From positions 1 through 34,371 of the forward strand of contig CAJFTS010000025.1 of the NCBI GenBank assembly GCA_904420015.1: 34,371 nt of DNA, given 5' to 3'. This stretch comes from an uncultured Clostridia bacterium. Its GTDB lineage: Bacteria > Bacillota > Clostridia > Oscillospirales > Acutalibacteraceae. Positions 7,806 through 15,732 of this stretch are shown here, piece by piece (position 1 is the first letter of the stretch; each line of letters starts with the position of its first letter). The notes below the pieces were generated by a model. It was not told the DNA's origin and ran no database searches. It worked only from the letters and a program-made list of their open reading frames with translations. The position numbers and the translations under genes are program-made.

Positions 7806-7847
7806 AACCGGGGTGGGGATTCCCGCCCCATATGGAGGGATTTTTGT

Positions 7848-9248
7848 ATGGAACCGAATGTTGACGCTCTGAAAAAACAGCTTCTAATGACGAGAAAAAA
7901 CCTGGCGGTTGGCCTGTCCGGCGCACAGGTCTCCAAGGCCGACGAATACTGCGGCGGCTACAAAGCCTTTCTTGACCAGGCAAAGACCGAACGGGAAGCG
8001 GTAACCTATGCGCAAAAGGCCGCGGAAAAGGCGGGCTTTGTCCCCTTTGCCTACGGCAGGAAATATGCGCCCAACGATAAGGTGTACTACGTCAACCGCG
8101 GCAAGGCCGTCATTCTCGCCGTCATCGGGGAGGAGCCCCTGGCCGAAGGGGTGCATATCACCGCCGCTCACATCGATTCGCCCCGCATTGATTTAAAGCC
8201 AAACCCGGTCTATGAGGACGGGGAGCTGGCCTATTTTAAAACCCATTACTACGGCGGCATCAAAAAGTACCAGTGGACGGTGATGCCTCTGGCGCTGCAT
8301 GGCCGTGTCATCAAAAAGGACGGCACCGCGGTGGACGTTTGCATCGGCGAGGAAGAAAACGATCCGGTCTTTTGCATCACCGACCTGCTTCCCCATCTGG
8401 CGGATGAGCAGATGAAGCGCACCCTCAGCCAGGGCATCAAGGGAGAAGAGCTCAACGCGGTGATCGGCTCCCGTCCTTTGGGGGAGGCCAAGGCAAAGGA
8501 GGACGAGCTCGTCAAGCTCAACGTCCTTAAACTGCTTCATGAAAAATACGGTATGGTGGAGGCGGACTTCCTTTCCGCCGAGCTAACCCTGGTCCCCGCC
8601 CATAAGGCCAGGGATGTGGGCTTCGACCGTTCCCTCATCGGCGCCTACGGCCATGACGACCGGGTGTGCGCCTATCCGGCCTTGACGGCGATTCTAGCCT
8701 GCGACCACCCGAAGCATACGGCGATTACCGTTCTCACCGATAAGGAGGAGATCGGCTCAGACGGCAACACCGGCCTGAATTCCGCCTATCTCAAGGACTT
8801 CATCACCGCCCTGGCGGACGCGGCCGGCGTCCCCCCTTATGTGGTGCTCGCCCATTCCGAGTGCCTCTCGGCGGATGTCAACGCCGCACTTGATCCCACC
8901 TGGCCGGATGTCAGCGAAGCGCGCAACAGCTCCTTTGTCAACTACGGCGTGGTGGTGACCAAGTATACCGGTGCCCGCGGCAAATCGGGGACTTCCGACG
9001 CCTCGGCGGAGTTCATGGGCCGGGTGCGCCGCCTTTTTGACGAAAACGACGTCAAGTGGCAGATCGGCGAGCTGGGCAAGGTGGATGCCGGCGGCGGCGG
9101 AACGGTTGCTATGTTCATCGCGGCCTTGAATGTGGACGTGGTGGATGTGGGGGTTCCGGTCCTTTCCATGCACGCGCCCTTTGAGCTGGTGAGCAAGCTG
9201 GACGTTTATATGGCGCATCAGGCTTTCTGCGTCTTTTTTGGGGCGTAA
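7848..9248 (+). CDS. M18 family aminopeptidase
   Basis: A 466-residue cytosolic metallo-aminopeptidase of the M18 family (yeast aminopeptidase I type), removing N-terminal residues, often acidic or hydrophobic, from peptides with a two-zinc centre. The ligands and catalytic residues are visible: His108 and Asp110 in AAHIDSPRID, Asp270 in AYGHDDRV, Glu300/Glu301 in TDKEEIGSDGNTG, Asp343 in ECLSADVNAALDP, and His442 in SMHAPFELVSK. All are in the expected order and spacing, so the enzyme should be active. It starts at ATG 7848 with ggaggg ten bases upstream, 42 bases after the transglycosylase, and is probably the last gene of the run. A strong bidirectional terminator follows. Confidence 0.95.
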   Translation: MEPNVDALKKQLLMTRKNLAVGLSGAQVSKADEYCGGYKAFLDQAKTEREAVTYAQKAAEKAGFVPFAYGRKYAPNDKVYYVNRGKAVILAVIGEEPLAEGVHITAAHIDSPRIDLKPNPVYEDGELAYFKTHYYGGIKKYQWTVMPLALHGRVIKKDGTAVDVCIGEEENDPVFCITDLLPHLADEQMKRTLSQGIKGEELNAVIGSRPLGEAKAKEDELVKLNVLKLLHEKYGMVEADFLSAELTLVPAHKARDVGFDRSLIGAYGHDDRVCAYPALTAILACDHPKHTAITVLTDKEEIGSDGNTGLNSAYLKDFITALADAAGVPPYVVLAHSECLSADVNAALDPTWPDVSEARNSSFVNYGVVVTKYTGARGKSGTSDASAEFMGRVRRLFDENDVKWQIGELGKVDAGGGGTVAMFIAALNVDVVDVGVPVLSMHAPFELVSKLDVYMAHQAFCVFFGA

Positions 9249-9265
9249 ATCCCATCCCAAATAAC

Positions 9266-9309
9266 AAAGAGGCTGGGCAGCCGGTATGACGCCGGCGTCC
9301 AGCCTCTTT
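9266..9309. terminator. Bidirectional terminator between pepM18 and the cpsB-like gene
   Basis: The arms aaagaggctgg (9266-9276) and ccagcctcttt (9299-9309) are perfect, with a second inner gccgg/ccggc stem. The plus strand continues tttctttt. The minus strand continues tgttatttgg after the stem, so it is weaker in that direction. Confidence 0.85.
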
Positions 9310-9319
9310 TTCTTTTGGT

Positions 9320-10018
9320 TCAGCCTTCCCCAAACACCTCCTGGATGGGGGCGAGCAGACGGGATCTGCCGAGATACTCTTCCGCAATCCGGTAAGCCCT
9401 TGCCAGATCCGCAATGTTGTCCCGATCGCCGTGGCAGTCGCTCCCCAGTACAATCGGCATCCCGCTGCGCAGGATGGAAAGGGAACGGCGGCGGGTCAAA
9501 AGCTGGACCAGGGAATAGCCGTTGATCTGAATCATCAGATCGCTGTCCCGGTACCGGGATAGTAGGTCGCGGCTGTTTTCCACAGGAAACCGCTCGAGAT
9601 GCGCGATGATCGGCCGCAGGCCGTGATCCGCTATTACCTGGTCGAGGGAGCGAAACACCGCCCTTCCCCAAAAGGAATAGGGCAGCTCAAGAAGGATGAA
9701 GCGGGTCCCCTCAATGCAGAGCCGGTCAAGGCCCTCCAGCTCGGACACCCCGGTGGAGAGGTGCACCTCTGCGGCGGTACGGATCTGCGGAACCGGACGG
9801 CCCTGTTGCGCAATGACCTCCTCCAGCCGATTCCTCGCCCTTTCCCGGCGGGCGAGAAACTCCTCAATGGGATTTTGCTTGAGATAGAAGTGAGGGGACA
9901 TCACAACTAAGTCCATTTGATGGGAAAGCTCGGTATGCAGCATTGCCATCGACTCCCTTGTCGACTGACAACCATGATCGGCGCGGGGAAGCAAATGTGA
10001 ATGAAAATCCACCAGCAT
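9320..10018 (-). CDS. CpsB/YwqE-type tyrosine phosphatase (PHP fold)
   Basis: A 232-residue manganese-dependent protein-tyrosine phosphatase of the PHP superfamily, which dephosphorylates BY-kinases that control capsule or exopolysaccharide length. The N-terminal metal motif is FHSHLLPRADHG (His6, His8, Asp14, His15; other members usually have a D-D-G in place of this D-H-G). Further family pieces are AAEVHL, IIAHLERF and the C-terminal GSDCHGDRDN. It starts at ATG 10018 with gaggat about ten bases upstream. It lies downstream of the kinase it probably acts on, but a strong terminator stands between them, so its level should be set by read-through or a weak promoter. Neighbouring glycosyltransferase genes, usual in capsule loci, are missing. 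Confidence 0.92.
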   Translation of the reverse strand: MLVDFHSHLLPRADHGCQSTRESMAMLHTELSHQMDLVVMSPHFYLKQNPIEEFLARRERARNRLEEVIAQQGRPVPQIRTAAEVHLSTGVSELEGLDRLCIEGTRFILLELPYSFWGRAVFRSLDQVIADHGLRPIIAHLERFPVENSRDLLSRYRDSDLMIQINGYSLVQLLTRRRSLSILRSGMPIVLGSDCHGDRDNIADLARAYRIAEEYLGRSRLLAPIQEVFGEG

Positions 10019-10047
10019 AGCAGCAATCCTCTTTTCTCTTGAGAAAA

Positions 10048-10084
10048 AAGGCCGAACCCGGGGAAATGATTCGGGTTCGGCCTT
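10048..10084 (-). terminator. Terminator between BY-kinase and phosphatase genes
   Basis: Perfect 13-base arms aaggccgaacccg (10048-10060) and cgggttcggcctt (10072-10084). On the minus strand the stem is followed by ttttttctc. A second small inverted repeat (ttttct/agaaaa, 10032-10047) overlaps this T-run and lies just before the phosphatase ribosome site. Confidence 0.9.
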
Positions 10085-10090
10085 TGCGTT

Positions 10091-11509
10091 TTAATTGTGT
10101 TTGTGTTGGTCCTTATCCGCATAATAACGCGCGTAATTGTAGTGGGAAGAATACCCGTATTTGTAGGAATAGCCCGAACCCAAGTTGTGGTGGCGGATGT
10201 CGTTGAGAACCATGCCGATGATTTCCGCGCCCGCCTTGTCCAGACGGTCTACCGTGTCGGCAATCATCCGGATGGTGCTTTCCTCCTGCTTGATAACGAA
10301 AACGACGGTGTTGACGTATTTCATCAAAAGCATCGCGTCGGAGATAATCCCTACCGGCGGCGTGTCGAAGATGATATAATCGTATTGCTTTTCCACCTCA
10401 GCCAGCAGCTCGTCAAAATCAATCAGAGAGAGCAGGTTGGACGATTCCTTGCTTGGATAGATGCACGGGAGAATGTCGAACCCATAATCGGTTTCCAAGA
10501 TCGCCTTTTCCGCAGAGACCTTCTTTTCAATAATGGAATTGATATCCACCGTCGCCTTCTCCGGAGAAATGCGCTTATAAACCGTCGGCCGTTTCAGGTC
10601 CACGTCCAGCAGCAACACCTTTTTGCCCGCCTTGACCAGGCCGAGAGCGGTATTGATGGCCACCGTGGACTTGCCTTCCGACTGGTGGGTGCTGGTAATC
10701 ATAAACCGTTTGATCTGCCGCTTTTCCAGCTCCCGCATTAGAATGATCGAATAAGAGGCATAGGCCTCCATATAGCTGTCGGAAATGTCGTTGTCGGTCA
10801 GCAGATGGGCCCGCTTCTTATCCCGGCCTTTGACATGGGGAACCTCGCCGATGACTTCGGTATCGAAGTTCTCTTCCACATCCCGCGCGTTTTTGATCTT
10901 GGTAAAGATCAGGCTGTACACCACCACGCCCAGGCAGACAAGCAGGAACGCGCCCACCGCAAAGAGAAGGATATTCTTCATCGGGGCGAAGGGAATGGGA
11001 TCGGTTGGTTCCTTGGGCTCATCGAGTACGTTGACCGTACCGGTCTTGAGTACCTCGTTGATTACCTGGGGGGAATAAGTGGTCAGCTGCTGGGCAATGT
11101 TGTAGGAAAGCTTTGGATCGGTGGTGGTAACCTGGATTTTGACCAAAGGGGTGTCCTCCGGGATGGAGATCGAAATAAAGGACTTTACCTTTTCTCCTGA
11201 AAGGGTCAGATCCAGGGAATCGCACACCTGCTCCACCACCCGGTCGCTTTTGACGATTTCCAAGAAGGTGTCCACCAAGCGGAAGGTATCGGTGGTGTTG
11301 AGCGCATTGTTCGACTGCTGCGTTACGTTAAACACCATCGTGGCAGTAGTGGAATAATGGGGCACATGAGTCGCATAGGAATAAAAATATCCCCCTGCAG
11401 CAGCGGCGACCGTAACCAACAAAATCAGCCATTTCTTCCGCATCAGAAAATACAATAGATCACTCAAAGAAAGTTCCATTCGTTGGGCTCCGCGCTTTTT
11501 TCGTATCAT
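10091..11509 (-). CDS. Fused chain-length determinant / BY-type tyrosine kinase
   Basis: A single 472-residue protein combining a Wzz/CpsC-like membrane domain with a CpsD-like cytoplasmic kinase. The first membrane segment is at about residues 27-46 and the second at about 179-202, with the extracytoplasmic part between them; PIPFAPMKN before the second is the typical proline-rich motif. The kinase has Walker A STHQSEGKST (273-282), Walker A' VLLLDVDLKRPT (298-309) and Walker B YIIFDTPP (378-385). The tail carries eight tyrosines within about 18 residues, the autophosphorylation cluster. It should control polymerisation and export of an exopolysaccharide. In Firmicutes the two parts are usually separate genes; the fusion is the Wzc-like layout. 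ATG 11509 has gaggt eight bases upstream; ATG 11479 is an alternative. Confidence 0.93.
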   Translation of the reverse strand: MIRKKRGAQRMELSLSDLLYFLMRKKWLILLVTVAAAAGGYFYSYATHVPHYSTTATMVFNVTQQSNNALNTTDTFRLVDTFLEIVKSDRVVEQVCDSLDLTLSGEKVKSFISISIPEDTPLVKIQVTTTDPKLSYNIAQQLTTYSPQVINEVLKTGTVNVLDEPKEPTDPIPFAPMKNILLFAVGAFLLVCLGVVVYSLIFTKIKNARDVEENFDTEVIGEVPHVKGRDKKRAHLLTDNDISDSYMEAYASYSIILMRELEKRQIKRFMITSTHQSEGKSTVAINTALGLVKAGKKVLLLDVDLKRPTVYKRISPEKATVDINSIIEKKVSAEKAILETDYGFDILPCIYPSKESSNLLSLIDFDELLAEVEKQYDYIIFDTPPVGIISDAMLLMKYVNTVVFVIKQEESTIRMIADTVDRLDKAGAEIIGMVLNDIRHHNLGSGYSYKYGYSSHYNYARYYADKDQHKHN

Positions 11510-11559
11510 AGAATAGACCTCGTATTCCTAATGATTTTTTAATTACAAAACAACTATAG

Positions 11560-11588
11560 ATTATATCGATTTTATTCGACATTGTCAA
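11560..11588 (-). promoter_or_regulatory. Perfect-consensus sigma-A promoter of the BY-kinase gene
   Basis: On the minus strand: TTGACA (11588-11583), exactly 17 bases, TATAAT (11565-11560). Transcription should begin near 11553, about 45 bases before ATG 11509. No operator-like repeat overlaps it clearly. Confidence 0.85.
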
Positions 11589-11633
11589 TCTATCTGTCCA
11601 CAAAGGCGAAGGGGGTGCGCCGATTTCACCTGA

Positions 11634-11912
11634 TTAAAGAAAAAAGGCAAGCCCGGCAGCAAGCAGCTGCAGCGTCAAAATAGCCGGAAGCCCTACCATA
11701 AATTTTTTGTGACGGGTTTTATGATGCACAAGGAGCATAGCCGCCAGCATGCCCGCGGCGCCGCCGAATCCCCCTATCGTGAAAAGGGTGCTTTCCGGGA
11801 TACGCCAGCCGCCCCGTTTGGCCGCCCGTTTGTCGTAACAGGTCAAAAGCAGCGCAGCCCCATTGACCAAAAAAAGATAGCTTAGAAAAAGAGAAAGGAT
11901 GTCTTGCGGCAT
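11634..11912 (-). CDS. DUF1294 family small membrane protein
   Basis: A 92-residue protein with three membrane segments: about 6-24, a middle glycine-rich one (TIGGFGGAAGMLAAMLLV), and about 74-91. Between the first two lies the family's signature, YDKRAAKRGGWRIPESTLF, and after the second comes HHKTRHKKFMVGLP. This is the DUF1294 pattern, found alone or fused to cold-shock domains; its function is unknown. The ribosome site (aaaggcggg, about seven bases before the ATG) is modest. It is a single gene, read toward the BY-kinase promoter, with no clear terminator in the 45 bases before the -35 box. Confidence 0.85.
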   Translation of the reverse strand: MPQDILSLFLSYLFLVNGAALLLTCYDKRAAKRGGWRIPESTLFTIGGFGGAAGMLAAMLLVHHKTRHKKFMVGLPAILTLQLLAAGLAFFL

Positions 11913-12053
11913 GAAATACCCGCCTTTCCGCCAAAAACAAAGGGATTTTGGAAGAAACTCTTATTATAGTCCATCTTATAATGAGACATTTTGTTTGTCA
12001 ACCAAAACCGTGTTCGAGCCCTATGGGAAAAAGCCGGAAGAGGGGGAAGGGGT

Positions 12054-13346
12054 ATGAAATCCATACGCATTTTGCTGTGGGCTTTGTTGAGTATGCTCTG
12101 CCTGTCCGCCTGCGGCGTATCACCCGGGCCTGCCGCGGTGGAGAGCCTGGGTTCCCTGTACGAGCCGGACAAGGAGGATGAGCCTGACTTTACCTATCCG
12201 CAGTCGGCCCTCCTGACCCCCGGTACACCCGGTTCCACCCCTTCTTCGGAGGATGAGCTGCGTGGGGTTTGGATTTCCTATCTGGAGCTTGGCTTTCAAG
12301 GGCTGGACCAGGAGGCGGCGGCCGCGCGCCTGGCGTCGATGTTCGACCAGATCCGTTACTTCGGGCTGAATACGGTGTTTTTCCAGATCCGTCCCTTTGC
12401 CGACGCTCTCTATCCCACCGAGCTTTTCCCCTATTCCCATCTGCTCACCGGCGAACAGGGAAAGGACCCCGGCTATGATCTGCTGCAGCTGGCCGTTACG
12501 GCGGCCCATGAGCGGGGGCTTGCGCTGCATGCCTGGATCAATCCCTACCGCATTCAGCTCAATACCGGCGAGGCTTTGGTGCCGGAGGCCCTGGATACCG
12601 ACGGCCCCTACGCCAAATGGAGCGAGGCGGGATGGGTGGTGCAGACGGGTACCGGCCAGTATTTGAATCCCGGCATTGCCGAAGTTAGGGAGCTGATTGC
12701 ACAGGGGGCGGCGGAGGTAGTGAGCAGGTACGGGGTGGACGGCGTCCAATTCGATGATTACTTCTATCCCGACGATTTCGGCGACAGCGACCAGGCCCAG
12801 TACGACGCCTATGCGGCGGCGGGAGGTACTCTGTCGCGGGACGACTGGCGGCGCGAACAGGTCAATGCGCTTTTAAAGGCGGTGTACGCCGCCGTCAAGA
12901 ATGCCAGCTCCACCGCCGTGTTCGGCGTCAGCCCGGCGGCGGACATCGAGAAAAACTATACAAACAAGTATGCCGACGTGGCCAAATGGGGAAGCGAGCC
13001 GGGTTATGTCGATTACCTGATGCCGCAGGATTATTTCGGTTTTGAAAACGCAAAAATGCCCTTCGAGGCCGTGGCGGAGGAATGGTCGAGGCTGGTGACC
13101 GCGCCGCAGGTGAAATTTTATCTCGGCCTGGCTGCCTACAAGACCGGGGAGGAGGACGTGTATGCCGGCACGGGGAAAACAGAATGGCAGACCCATGACG
13201 ACATTCTCAAGCGGCAGGTGGAGTTCAGCCGCCAGCTTGCAAACTGCAGCGGGTTTTCCATCTACAGCTACTCCTCCCTCTTTGGAGAAAATCCAAGCGC
13301 CGTTCGACAAGCAGAAAGAAACAATTTATCCAGTTTGTTGAAATAA
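12054..13346 (+). CDS. GHL10-type glycoside hydrolase-like lipoprotein
   Basis: A 430-residue exported lipoprotein. MKSIRILLWALLSMLCLSAC is a type II signal peptide with Cys20 as the lipid-modified residue, followed by a low-complexity linker rich in Pro, Ser and Thr. The rest is a TIM-barrel of the glycosyl-hydrolase-like 10 group (formerly DUF187): ELRGVWISYLELG, GLNTVFFQIRPFADALYPT, LHAWINPYRI, and GVDGVQFDDYFYP, where the acidic pair is the likely active site. Members are thought to act on cell-wall or surface glycans; the substrate is unproven. The start is ATG 12054 after gggggaagggg. The frame opens earlier (11991) but would bury the signal peptide. A single gene with its own terminator. 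Confidence 0.92.
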   Translation: MKSIRILLWALLSMLCLSACGVSPGPAAVESLGSLYEPDKEDEPDFTYPQSALLTPGTPGSTPSSEDELRGVWISYLELGFQGLDQEAAAARLASMFDQIRYFGLNTVFFQIRPFADALYPTELFPYSHLLTGEQGKDPGYDLLQLAVTAAHERGLALHAWINPYRIQLNTGEALVPEALDTDGPYAKWSEAGWVVQTGTGQYLNPGIAEVRELIAQGAAEVVSRYGVDGVQFDDYFYPDDFGDSDQAQYDAYAAAGGTLSRDDWRREQVNALLKAVYAAVKNASSTAVFGVSPAADIEKNYTNKYADVAKWGSEPGYVDYLMPQDYFGFENAKMPFEAVAEEWSRLVTAPQVKFYLGLAAYKTGEEDVYAGTGKTEWQTHDDILKRQVEFSRQLANCSGFSIYSYSSLFGENPSAVRQAERNNLSSLLK

Positions 13347-13363
13347 CATAGACAAAAGAAAAA

Positions 13364-13411
13364 AGAAACCGCCGCCATTCGCTGTGAAAACGCCGAATGA
13401 CGGCGGTTTCT
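13364..13411 (+). terminator. Terminator of the GHL10-type gene
   Basis: Two 18-base arms with a single mismatch (13364-13381 and 13394-13411; agaaaccgccg against cggcggtttct at the base). The plus strand ends with tttcttct, and the minus strand with tttcttttttcttttg, so it is better as a minus-strand terminator but probably works both ways. Confidence 0.8.
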
Positions 13412-13415
13412 TCTA

Positions 13416-13463
13416 AAGTTTACAGATTATTAATTGTAATTTCCCCCTGCAGTTTGTAAACTT
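13416..13463. promoter_or_regulatory. Separated 9-bp inverted repeat before the DUF5685 operon
   Basis: aagtttaca (13416-13424) and tgtaaactt (13455-13463) are exact reverse complements 30 bases apart, in an AT-rich intergenic stretch. They could be paired operator half-sites or a leader stem. No matching regulator is encoded nearby. Confidence 0.35.
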
Positions 13464-13496
13464 ACTCTATTATGTGAATACTGTATACGAACGGGG

Positions 13497-13526
13497 AAAG
13501 CAAAATGCAGTCGTTTTGCTTTTTTC
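13497..13526 (+). terminator. Attenuator-like hairpin in the leader of the DUF5685 operon
   Basis: The arms aaagcaaaa (13497-13505) and ttttgcttt (13514-13522) are followed by tttctt. The hairpin sits about 52 bases ahead of the first gene and points the same way, so it could attenuate the operon rather than end the gene before it. Confidence 0.5.
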
Positions 13527-13577
13527 TTCTGTCAAATTACAGCGTTAAACCATTGCGCAAGGGAATGAAGTGAGCGG

Positions 13578-14516
13578 GTGTTCGGATATATCAAGCCCTT
13601 CCAGCCGAATTTAAGGGTGAAGGAATTTGAGATGTATAAGGGCGTTTACTGCGCCTTGTGCAAACGCATGGGGCGGGAGTACGGCGTCCTTTCCCGTATG
13701 ACCTTGAATTATGACTTTGCCTTTCTCGCCATGCTGGGCCTTGCGGTTGAGGAAGGCTGCGCGGGGTTTGAGCGGCAGAGGTGCTTGTTTAACCCTTTGA
13801 AAAAATGCCTGTGCTGCAAGGGCGGCGAGGCCTTTTCCTTTGCCGCTGCGGCATCCATGGTGATGCTTTATTATAAACTTAAAGACAACGTGACCGACCA
13901 GACCTTCTTAAAATCCATTCCCGCCCGGCTGGCGCTGCCCTACGCCTCTCATATGAGGAAAAAGGCGAAAAAGCGGTATGGGCAGCTCGACGAGGTGATG
14001 GACCGGTATATCCGGGCGCAGGGCGAGGTGGAGAAGCAGCGGTGCGATCAGGTGGATGGGGCGGCGGCGCCGACTGCCGAAATGCTTTCGCAGGTGTGCG
14101 CCATGCTCTCCCGAGACCAAAAGGAAGGACGGGTTTTGTCCCGGCTGGGCTATTGCCTGGGCCGGTGGATTTATCTCATCGACGCGGCCGACGATATGAA
14201 AAAGGATTTTACGTCCGGCAATTACAACGTCTTTTTGCTGCACGATGAGGTGAAGGAGGAAAACGAAATCGCCCGGGCGCGGGGGTACGCGGAGCAGGTG
14301 CTCGAACGCACCGAAGTGGAGGCGGCCGCCACCTTTGATTTGCTGGAGGAAAAGCGCTTCGGACCGATTTTGGAAAATATTTTTTACGAGGGCCTGCCGA
14401 TGGTGGCAAGGCGGGTGTTTCATCCGCCTCCCAAGCCGCTGTCGCGCAGGGAACGGCGCCGCCGGGAAAAGCAGAACACAGGCGGCTTAAAGAAAACGGA
14501 GGTGAGCGGCGAATGA
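13578..14516 (+). CDS. DUF5685 family protein with two DXXXD motifs
   Basis: A 312-residue, mostly helical soluble protein. The N-terminus [18 protein letters not shown] and the [13 protein letters not shown] segment mark DUF5685, a clostridial family without known function. Visible features are two Cys clusters (CALC at 25-28; [12 protein letters not shown] at 69-80), a DNVTD motif (103-107) in a hydrophobic helix, and [12 protein letters not shown] (199-210), giving a second DXXXD, followed by GNYN. The paired DXXXD arrangement, about 100 residues apart, recalls squalene/phytoene synthases, which bind diphosphates through magnesium; this is inference. The C-terminus is very basic ([12 protein letters not shown]). 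It starts at GTG 13578 with a weak ribosome site; the stop overlaps the next ATG (ATGA), so it is coupled to the J-domain gene. Confidence 0.85.
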   Translation: MFGYIKPFQPNLRVKEFEMYKGVYCALCKRMGREYGVLSRMTLNYDFAFLAMLGLAVEEGCAGFERQRCLFNPLKKCLCCKGGEAFSFAAAASMVMLYYKLKDNVTDQTFLKSIPARLALPYASHMRKKAKKRYGQLDEVMDRYIRAQGEVEKQRCDQVDGAAAPTAEMLSQVCAMLSRDQKEGRVLSRLGYCLGRWIYLIDAADDMKKDFTSGNYNVFLLHDEVKEENEIARARGYAEQVLERTEVEAAATFDLLEEKRFGPILENIFYEGLPMVARRVFHPPPKPLSRRERRRREKQNTGGLKKTEVSGE

Positions 14517-15148
14517 CCGACCCTTATAAGGTTCTGGGAGTCTCGCCCAATGCAAGCGATGAGGAAGTAAAAGCAGCGTACCGGGAACTGGCGAAAAAAT
14601 ACCACCCCGACCGATACGGAAACAATCCCCTGTCCGACCTGGCCCAGGAGAAGATGCAGGAGATTAATGCGGCATACGATCAGATTATGAAGCTGCGCCG
14701 GGGGGCCGGGGGGAGTTCCGGCGGCTCCTCTTCCTATGGGGGCTCGTCCTACGGCGGTTCCTCCCAGTTCCGGGACATTCGCAATATGATCAATGCCAAC
14801 CGCATCGAGGATGCCGACCAGCTGCTCGACGGGGTGCCGGGCCCCAGCCGGGATGCGGAGTGGTATTTCCTCAAGGGGAGCGTGCTGTACAAGCGCGGGT
14901 GGCTGGAGGAGGCCTATACTCATTTTGCCACCGCAAACCGGATGGATCCGGGCAATGCCGAATACCGCGCGGCCCTCAATCAGCTGCAGTGGCAGCGGAA
15001 CGCCGGGGGCTACCGGGCGAATCCTTACGGAAACCGGGGCGGCGCGCCGGCACAAACCGGCTGTTCGGCCTGTGACATGTGTTCGGGCTTGATCTGTGCG
15101 GACTGCTGCTGCGAATGCATGGGCGGCGACCTAATCAGCTGCTGCTAA
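14513..15148 (+). CDS. J-domain protein with TPR-like middle and Cys-rich tail
   Basis: A 211-residue DnaJ-family co-chaperone. The J domain (residues 2-60) has helix [13 protein letters not shown] and the HPD motif (31-33) that stimulates Hsp70 ATPase activity. A Gly/Ser/Tyr-rich linker follows (about 65-85), then a TPR-like helical region (about 90-150, with [20 protein letters not shown]). The tail after residue 182 holds ten cysteines in about 28 residues, including [12 protein letters not shown] and a terminal CC, which could bind zinc or another metal. The zinc-finger domain of true DnaJ and its substrate-binding C-terminal domains are missing, so this is a specialised type III J-protein. 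The start ATG overlaps the DUF5685 stop; the membrane-protein gene follows 18 bases later. Confidence 0.9.
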   Translation: MTDPYKVLGVSPNASDEEVKAAYRELAKKYHPDRYGNNPLSDLAQEKMQEINAAYDQIMKLRRGAGGSSGGSSSYGGSSYGGSSQFRDIRNMINANRIEDADQLLDGVPGPSRDAEWYFLKGSVLYKRGWLEEAYTHFATANRMDPGNAEYRAALNQLQWQRNAGGYRANPYGNRGGAPAQTGCSACDMCSGLICADCCCECMGGDLISCC

Positions 15149-15166
15149 ACTCATGAAGGAGGAAGG

Positions 15167-15709
15167 ATGCCGATGAAAAGCAGTCAAAAGCTTGCTTTTG
15201 GCGGAATCCTGACGGCCTTGTCGGTGGTCGTCATGCTTTTAAGCTTCTTTTCCATCGCCGATTATGCGCTGCCCGCCATTGCAGGGGTGCTTTTGATTCC
15301 GGCGGTCATTGAAATGGGCTCCGTCCGGGCGCTGGGGGTTTATGCGGCGACGGCGGTGCTGTCCTTTTTTCTCGCGCCCAGTAAAGAAGCGGCGGTCATG
15401 TATCTTGCGTTTTTGGGCTATTATCCAATTTTAAAGGGCGGGATCGAACGGCTGGGGAAGCTGTGGCTGGAATGGATCATCAAGCTTGCGGTCTTTAATG
15501 CCGCCTGTATCTCGGCTTATTATGTGGTCACGAACGTACTGGGGATCCCGGAGGATATTCTCGAGGTTTTCGGCGCGTATGGGCCTCTGGTGCTGCTCTT
15601 GCTTGCAAACGTCACCTTTGTGATTTACGATATTGGGGTGACCCGGCTGATCGGGCTTTACGTCCACCGGATGCAGAAAACCGTGCGAAAGCTGTTTCGC
15701 GGAACATAA
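15167..15709 (+). CDS. ECF S-component-like membrane protein
   Basis: A 180-residue protein with about five membrane segments. It opens with KLAFGGILTALSVVVMLLS, the kind of first helix (small residues, LTAL) found in substrate-binding S components of energy-coupling-factor vitamin transporters. Further segments are at about 33-50, 58-80, 100-125 and 135-160, and a basic tail ends MQKTVRKLFRGT. No ECF ATPase or T component is nearby; group II systems share these from elsewhere. The substrate is unknown and the S-component assignment is tentative. AGGAGG lies 4 bases before ATG 15167 and 10 before ATG 15173, so either start is possible. It is the last gene of the DUF5685 operon and is followed by a strong terminator. 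Confidence 0.8.
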   Translation: MPMKSSQKLAFGGILTALSVVVMLLSFFSIADYALPAIAGVLLIPAVIEMGSVRALGVYAATAVLSFFLAPSKEAAVMYLAFLGYYPILKGGIERLGKLWLEWIIKLAVFNAACISAYYVVTNVLGIPEDILEVFGAYGPLVLLLLANVTFVIYDIGVTRLIGLYVHRMQKTVRKLFRGT

Positions 15710-15732
15710 GAAGGGATAAAACCGAGGCGATG

